From NCBI GenBank assembly GCA_030760725.1, contig JASWHV010000001.1, positions 75,041,683-75,105,682 of the forward strand: DNA of 64,000 nucleotides, in the 5' to 3' direction. Numbering within the stretch: the stretch's first letter is position 1; each line of letters opens with the position of its first letter. Of this stretch, positions 22,443-32,525 are shown in pieces. Under the pieces are notes generated by a model. The model was not told the origin of the DNA. It worked only from the letters and a program-made list of their open reading frames with translations, and searched no databases. This DNA comes from Neostapfia colusana. Its lineage: Eukaryota > Streptophyta > Magnoliopsida > Poales > Poaceae. A program made the position numbers and the translations under genes.

Positions 22443-23995
22443 TTGTCAGAAATCATGTCGGGATCAAATGAAAGTCTCTCTGACTTTGAGGCCGAAATGG
22501 ATCAAGATATAATATCTCATCATCCGGAGTCTCGCTCCAAAAAGAGACAAGATCATGCTGACGAGCCCTTGCTCACCCCACCTAGAGTTCTCCGAAAGGT
22601 CACAATCAAGAGACCAGCTTTTAGAGCAAATGTGGTTGGTTCTAGCTCGGCTCAACGCCAAGTCAAGGGCAAGGGAAAGGGGCTTGCTTTCAGCCCGATT
22701 GGTCCCCTGAAGATGACAGCTCAAAGGCAGAGAAATAGAGATCCATCGGAGCAGAAATTCAATGGCAAAGGGAGCGAAGTGGCATGGAACCTGAGGAAGG
22801 TTGATGCCTACAGCTCCGGCAAAAAGGCAGTCGACAAGAGATTTTGGAGTAATTTTCACTCGGACTACTACAGTTCTGTGTACCTCCAAATGAAGACTCT
22901 AGTGGTCCGAAGTCAATGGATCAACTGGACGTATTTTGAAAGGAAAAGTTGTGAAGCTTTTGAGGAGGTCATAGAGGCTGCAGAGAGACATGGACTCAAG
23001 GACCTGCTCGCCTTCAGGTACAACTGGAATGATGAGAACATTGCCTAGTTTTACTCGACCTGCCACTTTGCTCATGATGAAGAAGACAAAGTGACTTGGA
23101 TGACACATGGATCCAAGTACACAATCTCCTACACTGAGTTTGCCAGACTGCTGCATCTTGAGGACACCGGGGATGATGAGATTGTGATTCACAATCTGGG
23201 AGTGGTGGAGAAGGACAAGATGGAGTTTCTTTATGATACTCGACTTCCATTCAACCCTCCCTCGACCAAGAACATGAAGCCCTTCTTCATTGTTCTCAAC
23301 AGAGTGCTCCAGAAGACCATCGCTCCAAAGGATGCAGATGCCGGGAGCGTCCAAGGTTATCTGAGAACCTTGATGAGAGTGATCAGCAGGAGGAGAAGAT
23401 TTAATATCTTCGACTATATTTGGAATGACATGGTAAACATATCCTGCACACCAAACCGTTCTTGTGGTCATGCTCCCTACTTGATGTTCATGATTGAGAA
23501 AGTCACAGGAATTGAGTTTGTGAAGGATGTAGAGCACACTGCTCTAAGGCCTCAGAAGCCTCCTCAGGCCTCCCTCCCAGCTGCTCCCTCACCTGGATCA
23601 CCTGAAGAACAACCAGAGAGAGCGCATGAAGAGGCAAGGCCTGCATCCAAGACTAGGGCCTCTCCACAGAAAGGTTCCTCCAGTGGGTCATGAAGTTTTT
23701 GGCTGCTATCTTCAGCTCTTGCCGCAAAACTGAGGTGAAGCTTCATAAGATGAACATGGCAAGAAAAGAAGAGCTGAGATACATGAATGCCAATGTCAAA
23801 GAAATATGCCAAAAACTAGAGATTGAGCCCATTGGATCCCCGGTCATCTCAAATGACTCTGTATCTGACTTTACAGAGCTTCCTCCTGTATCTTCTTCAG
23901 AGCGTGCCTACTTTGGCACCACGAGTGGTTCCTCTTCTCCTCCTCCTCCGCAGGTTGATGATGAAGATGAAGAAAGGACCGACAGCGAGGAGTGA
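22443..23995 (+). pseudogene. Copia B third ORF (plant retrotransposon ORF of the putative transposon-protein type)
   Basis: The frame opens near 22443 (start codon at about 22455), with an acidic N-terminus and basic stretches. It then has KRFWSNFHSDYYSSVYLQMKT, WTYFERKSCEAFEEV and YTEFARLLHLEDTG, a pattern seen in extra ORFs of some plant LTR retrotransposons and in Athila ORF1. The C-terminal part (23690-23995) is in a shifted frame and ends in a Pro/Ser and Asp/Glu tail. A TAG at 23046 splits the first part. The function of this family is not established; I see no membrane segment that would support an envelope role. Confidence 0.7.
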
Positions 23996-24459
23996 GCCGG
24001 CGAGGACAAGTAAATCCCTCCTCTCCTTCTTTTTGGTGTCTTGATGCCAAAGGGGGAGAGATTGAGGGGGAGTCATAGGTCGGAGTCCTAGGTCGTAGGT
24101 CTTTCCTTTTGTATCTTAGCTTAAGAGATGAGCTTGTGTAAGACTTATGCAACCATTATGCATTTGTAAAACTTATGTTATCATTATGCTTTTGTGAGAT
24201 GACTATGTTATGCTTTTGATGAATGATGTATGGTTAAAACTGCTATGAAGGATTGAGACCCTTGATGATTATGCTCATTATGACATTCACATCAAAATTA
24301 CTGCTCACACATATAGTTTTTCACCCCACCATAAAGAGTGCACATATGTTTCATGTCTTCATTGCCTATTTTGTTCAAAACTCATATGTGCACACTTTAT
24401 GAAAATCTGAATTCTTATTGTCATATTTGTGAGATCTCAATTGGTTGTCATCAATCACC
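23996..24459 (+). other. Copia B 3' non-coding region
   Basis: No coding sequence is recognised. The stretch includes two purine-rich AAAGGGGGAGA tracts (near 24050 and 24461), the second next to the 3' LTR. Confidence 0.6.
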
Positions 24460-24473
24460 AAAAAGGGGGAGAT
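24460..24473 (+). other. Polypurine tract of copia B
   Basis: AAAAAGGGGGAGAT abuts the 3' LTR start; this is the usual second-strand primer site. Confidence 0.9.
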
Positions 24474-25783
24474 TGAAAGTGCATCTAGGCACCCCTTGTG
24501 GGTTTTGGTTGATTTATGACAAACAAATGAGACCCTAACAAAATTGTTGAGAATGAGCGCAGGTTCTCAAAGAAATTAAGAAGAAAAGAGCAAAAAGAAA
24601 GGAGAAGGAGGATCCAAAGTGATACGAGCTCAAGAACTGAAAAAAATAGATCACTTAGTATAGAGTGTGTTGGAGAAACACACCCCAAGAGCTCAAGAGA
24701 AAGAAATCTAACTAACTGCACAATTTTAACACGTCCAAACTAGTCCGATATCAGCCGGACTAGTCCGATTTTCTTTCTGACCAGAAAACGGACTAGTCCG
24801 ATATCATCCGGACAAGTCCGATTTTGTCTCTGGACAGAAAACGGACTAGTCCGCAAAATCACGAACTAGTCCTATATCTCACGACACTTAGGGTTTTCTA
24901 AACACCACACACCGGACTAGACCGGAGTCAACCACGGACTAGTCCGGACATCGCAAATCCTAACGTACCCTTTGGAAACCCGACTGTAAAAAGAGGTGTA
25001 CGGCTATACCAACAAAAAGTTCGACCCCTCTGCGCCGTCACACCTCCCAAGAGCCCAAAATTCATCTCTCTCCATACATTCTAACCCAAGAAGGATCAAT
25101 TCTTGTGGATTGGCAATTGATCAAAGGAGAGACTAGGTCTACACCTCTTGATCTCTTGGGTTTGATCTCTCGCACACTTTTCATTGTTAATTGTTCATAT
25201 GTTGAGTGTGTTGAGACGTGTTCATTCATTCGTTGTAACTCTTGGGGAGCCCTCAACTTGTGAGAAGGCTCCTTGAACAAGTTTATTGCCTTTTGTGATT
25301 AGTGGAAGAGAATCAGCCTTTGTGGACATTCAACGAGGGTAGAGTTGGAGAAGACCCGGTCCTTAGTGGACTCCTCAACGGGGACGTAGATTGCCTTCGT
25401 GGAATCGAACCTCGGGATAAACACTTGTCTCCCACTCTTGTTCATTAATTGTTCATCATATCCGAGTGTTTAATCAATCCTTTGAAATTCACGTTCAAAC
25501 ATTAAAATCAAGTTGATTCCTGTCATTCATTATATTATTGTTGCAATACATCTAAGTTATCGTTTAATTTCCGCTGCATAAAGTATTAGAAGTGAACATT
25601 GATCAATCTTGATCTCCCTAGTCCATGTATACCGGACTAGTCCGCCAAGTACCGGACTAGTCCGATTTTTCTCTGTTTAGAAAACGGACTAGTCTGATTT
25701 CCCTATATTTGATAGACTACTAAGTGTTTCAGGTTTCAACAAAGCATCGACAAGCCTATTCACCCCCCTCTAGGCTACATTCA
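24474..25783 (+). repeat. 3' LTR of copia B (1310 bp)
   Basis: Same termini as the 5' LTR. The palindromic clusters lie at 24733-24951 and 25631-25700. It retains the segment of about 51 bp between two GGACTAG copies that the 5' LTR lacks. It ends directly before the TSD GAAGA at 25784-25788. Confidence 0.95.
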
Positions 25784-26935
25784 GAAGAAGATCTTGGATG
25801 AAGCCCATCTGTCTAAGTTTTTCATTAATCCCGGCAGTAACAAGATGTACCAAGATTTGAACCAGAAATTTTGGTGGACGAGGATGAAGCGGGAAATTGC
25901 TAAGTATGTATCCGAGTGTGATACGTGTAGACGGGTCAAGGCTGATCATATGCGGAAAGTCGGACCGCTACAACCTCTGAAGATACCAGCGCGGAAATGG
26001 GAGGATGTGAGTATGGATTTCATCGTCGGATTACCGCTCACATCCCGGAAGCATGACTTGATATGGGTGATAGTCGACTAGTTGACAAAATCAGCTCATT
26101 TCATACCGGTGAACACTCATTATCGAGCAAGGCAATATGCAGAGCTATATATCTCGAGGATTATATGTTCACATGGTGTCCCGAAGACCATCGTTTCAGA
26201 TCGAGGTGTGCTGTTCGTTGCCCGGTTTTGGGAGCAGCTGCGTGCCTCGTTGGGCACCAAGCTGATTAGGAGCTCCGCATATCACCCTCAAACTGATGGA
26301 CAAACCGAGAGGGTGAACCAAGTGCTGGAAGATATGTTGAGAGCATGTGCCATCCACCACGGTAAGAATTGGGATGACCACTTACCGTTGGTGGAGTTTT
26401 CATACAACAACGGTTATCAAGCGAGTATTAAAATGGCACCATATAAAGCTCTCTACGGCCGTAAGTGTCGCACACCGTTGAATTGGTGTGAGTCCGGCGA
26501 AAGAGTTCTGTTTGGGGTTGATCTTGTGAAGGAAGCTGAAGATCGAGTTCGGTTGGTACAAGAAAATTTGAAGGCTGCACAATCCCGACAGAAGAGCTAC
26601 GCTGATCAAAGGCGTAGGCCTTGCATTTTGACGTTGGAGAGCACGTTTACCTTCGTGTATCTCCGATGAAGGGAATTCACCGGTTTGGTGTAAAGGGGAA
26701 ACTCGCTCTCCGCTTTATTGGTCCTTTTGCTATCACGGAGAACTGTGAACCCGTAGCCTACCGGCTGGAACTAACGGCAAGTCTTGCGGGTGTCCATGAT
26801 ATGTTTCATGTGTCACAGCTGCGGAAGTGCCTTAAATTTAACGGTGCTGTCCGCATCGATGAAATCGACGAGTTGAATCCGGACCTTACCTACACCGAGC
26901 GACCGGTTCATATTTTGGATGAAAAGACCAGGTAA
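25784..26935 (+). pseudogene. Tekay-type integrase
   Basis: The integrase resumes after copia B. The zinc region reads INPG where a His is usual (IHPG), then CDTCRRVK. Catalytic-core landmarks are MDFIVGLP, SDRGVLFVARFWEQL and YHPQTDGQTERVNQ. C-terminal blocks are LRVSPMKGIHRFG and HDMFHVSQLRKC. A TAG at 26079 and a frameshift near 26620 break it. The family inserts cDNA into chromatin. Confidence 0.9.
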
Positions 26936-27063
26936 CCCAGAACCGGACGATCAGATTTTTCAAGGTGTTATGGAGTAATCATACCGCGGAAGAGGCGACG
27001 TGGGAAAGTGAAGATTACCTCCGCACCAACTATCCAGAACTTTTAGCTTTGTACAGTTTGTAA
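26930..27063 (+). pseudogene. Tekay-type chromodomain
   Basis: After a stop following DEKTR, a shifted frame reads RFFKVLWSNHTAEEATWESE, then DYLRTNYPELL, ending at a TAA at 27061. This is the chromodomain fold signature at the integrase C-terminus of chromoviruses, which binds histone marks and steers integration to heterochromatin. The aromatic and acidic residues are present, but the frame is separated from the integrase. Confidence 0.8.
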
Positions 27064-27114
27064 TTACCTCTCCCCTCTCGTTCTTCTTTTGTAATCTCGG
27101 GACGAGATTCTTTT

Positions 27115-27127
27115 AAGGGGGGAGGAA
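27115..27127 (+). other. Polypurine tract of the Tekay-type element
   Basis: AAGGGGGGAGGAA sits directly before the 3' LTR. Confidence 0.9.
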
Positions 27128-30100
27128 TGTAAAAGTCCCAAAAATGTATATGAATAAAACCGAGGTTTGAGTTCATATGCGTGGCAAAGACATGAAAAAT
27201 AGGACTTGCTAAAACTTTTCTTCATGCAAAGTGATACATGGATGATCATCCAAACATGAGGGCTCACATCTTTATTTGAAAGTGTTGAACCAATAAGGAT
27301 TTAAATACCTCTTTGCATGAAAGTTTAAAAAATCAGATTTTAAATTCAAAGTTCACCCAAAGTGTGGCCAAGAACTTTGAATAAACATGCAGCCATATAG
27401 TTGGAAATTGTGGAAAAAGTTTGATGACAAACTTTTCATTTTTAGGGTGGGCTCCAAAAAGGAATTAAATTGGAAGCATTTTCAACTTCCAACCAAATTC
27501 AAATTTGCTATTCAAATTCAAACTGAAATTGGAAAATTCAAATTCTAGCCCACCTTTCAAACTCAGAATTGCAGAATTTGGGAAGATCGACATGAGGAGA
27601 TATTTTGGGAGGAAAATGTGGGGTAGGACCCACATGTCATTGAGCTGAAATTGGAGACTTGCACCCTAAGCATAACTTTGTGTCAACTCAACCGAGCAGT
27701 TTTCTCACCGTGGCGCCACCGAGGGCTGGCCGAACCACCTCCTGCTCCCTCTTCCACGCGCTGGCACCCAGAGGCGGTTTTCCCTCGTGCCTCGGCATGA
27801 TCTACTCCTCAGATCGAGCAAAGACTCATTTGTTTCCTCCTCCTCGAGAGAACACCGAACAGAGTCCCCTTCTCCCCTCCGCTCTTCGGCTTGATCGGGA
27901 AACCGAAGAAAACTCGCGCCACTCTCCTCCCCGAGCTGCTAAACAGCACCAAGAGCTCGGTACACACCTCCCCGACCCGGAAACTAGCGAGCTACGGCCT
28001 CTTTTCCCCGTGATCAACATCACCTGCCGTGACCTAGCTCAAGCCGGGCATCGGCTTCACGTGGACAGCCCACCACAGGGGTTTTCACGCCCGAGCAATC
28101 ACAGCCACGGGAGCGCGCTACTGTGGTTCTGCTCTCAACCGAAGCTCGAGCCAAACCGTGGAGCATAGCTGACAAATTTTGGAATTTTGCTCCGGCGAGT
28201 GCAAACTGAACGGCCGCTACGATTTCTTCAAATTCCCCCTCTCCAATCCTTCTTAGGTTGCCAAACTTTGCACCTAGCAGCGGGAATAGCCGGCGATCAT
28301 CTTTGCTTTAGCAACCGTCGCATTGAAACACCTTGGAGCGATGGATGGTGAGGTCTACCGAACACGTTTTTGGCGGGATCGATCAGGCACACGTGTGCCA
28401 ACCTAATTGCCGCCATTTCCGAGCCAGTTCATGGCCTTGCCGAGCTTTGTATCACCCAATGGTGCTGTAGCACGTTTTTGTTGCTTGATTGGAGGGTTAG
28501 AATCCACGGACGACGGCGCCGAACTTCAACCAAGGCCGCCGCACGTCGCCGAGGCATCTCCGTTCACCGGCAGCCCTAGATAACCCCACAATCGTGTTCC
28601 TCGACGTCTATAACGCTCTGGCGGCAAGCCTCAGCTTGGATGGTGGCCGGAAACGGTCGGCCGGCGAGCACCGGTTTACTCCGGCGAGCTGAGCGTGCGG
28701 GCGCGGGAAGACAGCCGGAGGAAGAAGAAGCCCGGGTGGGGCCCGGCTGTCAGCGGTTGAAAGATTTAAATTTGTGATCTGTTGTGGACGGATCCGGTGT
28801 GCTGGCACGCTGAACCCTGTGAACCCCATGTGGTTTCAATTCTATTGGCTGGGATTTAAATAGCGGGCCCAGTCGAATTTCAGTAGGGAAAATAATTCTA
28901 AAGATTGCCACAAGTTTGGAAATTCATATCTCTGTGTAGATACCTCCAAATTGAGTGATTCCAATTGGGTTGGATTCATTTTGCAGAGATCTATCCAAAT
29001 ATGAACTCCAATTTGTATGGAAGTCAATATTAAATTCTGGAAAATTCTTTGAAAGTTATCTGAAAAAGAATTATTGAGGGAGTTTGGTTTATCCAAAAAT
29101 ACTCAAATTTTGCCAGAGTATTCCTTAGCATATTGTTGACCTTCTAGCAAATGTTCAGCTCATTTGAAGATCATTTGAGTAGGAATTTGCTAAATACAAT
29201 CTGCTGTGTTCATAAGAGTCCAGAAACATTTTCAGAAAATGTTTCCCACTTATAAAATCTATTCTGGGCAATCCATAGATCCAAAAATCATAAGAAAGTT
29301 TAGGCAAGATCTCTGAGACATACTTGAAACTGTGGTTCACTAAATTGGGCATGGAAATGCACAGTACTACAGAATTAATTCCTTTGAGTAGAAATGCTTA
29401 AAGAATTGTTCTGGAGGAACTACTCAAGTAAAAGGTCTGAATTTTGGACCAAATGACTTTCATGTGACCAGGAACTCACATGTAAACCATCAGCTCAAGT
29501 TGAGCCCTTGAACTCCCTGTTCTTGTTCTATTATACTTATGTATGTGGGAAAGTACATAAGACATTGTAGGAATTATGGGGAACACTATTTGGCTCCACA
29601 TTAGCTGCAATTTGGCAAGCTAAATTCCTAGGTAGTATAGAACCTGCTGTAAAAGTTTTGAAGCCATTGGAGTTCTTTTTCTTCACTTGCATTCAATTCT
29701 TTTCAGCTCATCTCTTATGTTCATTAGGGAAAGTAGATAGTGTATAGCTAAAACATTAAGGCCAAGTTAGTCATTCCTGTTGTTTGAACAACAGAGGCAA
29801 ACCAAGCCATTCTTGTCTTTTCCACAACCTCTGTTCCTAAGAAATCCATTCCATAATTCTTTCCATTGCATTCTATAAAACCTGTACATATACATTTCAA
29901 TAGGAATCACGACGAAAGGGATTCAAAGGAGTGATTCATTGAAGTGGATCAAGCTCCGGAGAATCAAGGGTTGATCATCCAAGGTCACTAACTGATTATA
30001 TACGACTACCCTACAAAACAGGCAAGCTCCGGTTTGCATTTAACAGTCTTTAAGTTTTTACTTTGTATTCACTTTCGGTTAAGATATGAAATGTGCATTA

Positions 30101-31460
30101 GGTCTAGTTGTTTGATACTCCTATTCCATAACCAAATGAACCCATGGAGTATTGGGTAGGTGTTTGCCATCGTGTAGAACTGCCATGCTTAAGTAAGGTT
30201 TGATAGAAGTCGAGTGGTGATATGCTACTCGCATGTTCAGGAACAATAGGGGCATACGGGATTGGTTCAAAAATGAATTAGCAAGTTAAAGTTGAGATCG
30301 GAAGGTTGTAGGGGCAGCAGGACATAGGGGCCTAGGTGCTATAGACCTGTCCGTGTCGGTCAAGGACCGATCCGTATGCGGCCCTGTTGAACAAGTTTGA
30401 GTTATGTACCGAACTCATGCTGGATATTCTGGACCCAGTAAACCGATGTACCTCGGGAAGCTTTCGTTGAGCCTTTTCGGGTCGCCTGAGGCGAGACGAC
30501 CGTTGTGCAGTATGTGGGTAACATTCTCATGACATCTCATGTCGGTAGGTGCACCATGAGAGTGGCTACTGTACGGTGCGACTTGATCGATTCAACGGGG
30601 GTGAAACGGGGGAAAGACTGCCACGTACGACGTCAGTGATGGTTGCTGTAGGCAACGTCGAGTACGGGCATACGTGTCGTGTAGTCCGGGTGTTATTGTT
30701 TCGAATCACCGTCGCCCGCGGGATGGACCAAGCATACTTGTTTTCACAGTCGTGACGTAGTAAGAACTTGCATGAGAAAGGAACTAATCACATTGGTTTG
30801 AAGTTTATACTATCTTTGTGATGCATCTTTCATTAATAGCTAGTGCAAACTGTATTCTTTTATGCCGTGAGCAAATCACATCGGGGGAAAGCGTTTCTTA
30901 TTTGATTGTGGACTCCCGATGTGGCGTGCCCAAGGTTACTTAAAATGCTGCAAATAATACCTGGAAGTAAGGATTCACTTTTAGGCGAGTTTAATTATGC
31001 ATTATGCCATCCTACTTTATGTTCATAACCTCATATAAAGTTTCATGTCTAGGGTGACGGTTAAGTCTTGCTGAGCATTATGCTCACGGATGCTATCTGA
31101 GTTATTTTACAGGTATTGACTTCATGCTTATGAGAAGGGATGCCAATGAGACTCGGGAACCTCCGAATAGTTACTCAAGAGCATCCTTGCCGATGCGGTT
31201 TGTCTTCGTGTTGTTAGTAAGAAACGTCCGCGGGCTGGACTGTTTCTTTGTTGCTAAGTTAGAAATGAGTCGTGAGAGTTATAGTCTTCCGCTGTAGCTT
31301 ATTTTGAGATAAGTATTTATAAAATATTATTGTACGCTTCCACAAATAATTTATGTAATGTGATGTGTTTCTTCGACCCGTGTGCTGTTGGGTGCCCCAT
31401 ATCACGGCACCACCCAACGAGGTCCTGTCCGGGGCGTCGCTCGGCGGCGGGTCCCCTTCA
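27128..31460 (+). repeat. 3' LTR of the Tekay-type element (4333 bp)
   Basis: It matches 5797-10100 throughout, with scattered substitutions and small indels. For example, an extra 12-base block (ATACGTGTCGTG) occurs near 30669. It ends TTCA before the TSD TCTCG at 31461-31465. Confidence 0.93.
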
Positions 31461-31465
31461 TCTCG

Positions 31466-32062
31466 CTTGCTCTTACTCAAGAATTGGGGTTGTTCTTACA
31501 AGTGTGAGAGTGTGCCCTCTCGAACTGGAAGGTATCTTTATTTATTCTCCCTCTCTCTCCTTCGTTCTCTCTCTCTCTCTCTCGTCCCCTCCCCGCATTA
31601 CCGAGGGGCAGGCCGGTCGTGGGTACAGGATGACTTGTCTTTTCTTTCGTATGGCAGGGCGCTCGATGGCATCACAGTACTCGTGGCCTGCTCCTGCTCT
31701 TGTCTTGTCGCTGGGGAGTGACCCATACCGAGGCGCACGCGCACCCCTGCTACACTCCTCTTCGGTCCCGTTGAATGTGGCAGGCCTTCAATGCTGGGGG
31801 ACAGGGGGTACTCGGTGACCCCTCCACTCGATTGGGACGGTGCCTGCCCCGCATTGAAGACCGCCCACTTCTCTCCTGCCCGAGGTCGGGCTCGGGCTTT
31901 CTGTCCGGATTGCCTCAGGGACGAGTCGTTCGTCTGACCCGGGGGTCAGCCCAGGGCTTCTGGTCGTGCCTCCTCCGAGGTCTGGGCTCGGGCCTGCTCT
32001 GTCATACCTCGTGGGACGCCCCCGCGTCACTTTCCCGGGGTTCAGGGCCCAGAACCCCGTCA
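31466..32062 (-). repeat. Tat-type LTR, right segment
   Basis: This is the remaining 597 bp of the LTR begun at 5665. On the minus strand it starts TGACGGGGTTCTGG at 32062, giving TG...CA termini with the other segment. It contains a CT-rich microsatellite at about 31547-31590. It lies 463 bp past the GLK1 stop codon, in the same orientation as GLK1. Confidence 0.8.
31547..31590. repeat. CT-rich microsatellite in the Tat-type LTR
   Basis: Runs of CT dinucleotides interrupted by CCTTCG. Confidence 0.85.
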
Positions 32063-32525
32063 CTTCCTATACTGAAGAATTTGCTACAAGATTTTTCATA
32101 TTTCTTCTTTGTCTTTTATATATTTTAAGTTCTATTGCAGTCTTTGTTTATCTTTAATATATAATCTATATGGAGATCCTCCAACTTTTTGTAAGGGAAA
32201 TTAAATCTGGTAAGTTTTGACTTTTCAGAATAAAAAATGAAGACTATACATAGCAATTCGCCAGCATTTCTCGAGCTATATTGTGAAATAAGCTTAAAGC
32301 AAACACGATTCAAAGCATGGCTACAGGTAACCATATGACTTTACTGTACAGAAACAACGCGTCATAATCAGGTTAATTATTTCTCCCAAAGCTGGACACA
32401 TGGATGTCTCTTTTTTACAAACCCTGCGCATCTTAAGGGAGTAGTGGTCCAGAAATGATACACGAAAATGAAAAGAAAAGGTTGTATGTCGGCGAGTTTT
32501 TGGAGCATGTGTCCTAATCCAGAGA
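32063..32525 (-). other. GLK1 3' flank, probable 3' UTR
   Basis: AT-rich DNA between the GLK1 stop and the Tat-type LTR. No coding sequence is seen. The transcript end cannot be fixed from sequence alone, and the 3' UTR may reach the LTR. Confidence 0.5.

Larger units (their letters stand above)
14835..25783 (+). mobile_element. Copia element B, SIRE/Maximus-like, with a third ORF
   Basis: This is a 10.95-kb Ty1/copia element with both LTRs, a PBS, a long Gag with coiled-coil, protease, integrase, RT, RNase H, a 1-kb spacer, a third ORF, a polypurine tract and a perfect TSD. Its length, the extended Gag and the extra 3' ORF suit the SIRE/Maximus lineage. Multiple frameshifts, stops and one integrase deletion make it non-autonomous. 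It lies within the pol region of the Tekay-type element, so it inserted later. Confidence 0.93.
5797..31460 (+). mobile_element. Tekay/Del-type Ty3/gypsy chromovirus, interrupted by copia B
   Basis: This is a complete gypsy element of about 14.7 kb without its nested insertion. It has LTRs over 4.3 kb, a Met-tRNA PBS, a 1.5-kb leader, gag, protease, RT, RNase H, integrase, a chromodomain, a polypurine tract and the 3' LTR. The order RT-RNase H-integrase identifies gypsy. The chromodomain and very long LTRs point to the Tekay (Del) chromovirus lineage. Copia B (14835-25783) interrupts it between RNase H and integrase. It lies inside a Tat-type LTR. Stops and frameshifts occur throughout, so it is not autonomous. 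Confidence 0.92.

Noticed and set aside
22899..23537. A 212-codon minus-strand frame over the copia B third ORF
   Set aside because: It is antisense to a better supported plus-strand ORF with family similarity.
31330..31818. A 162-codon frame spanning the end of the Tekay-type LTR and the Tat-type LTR
   Set aside because: It crosses an insertion junction and is low-complexity (Ser/Leu/Arg); no coding evidence.
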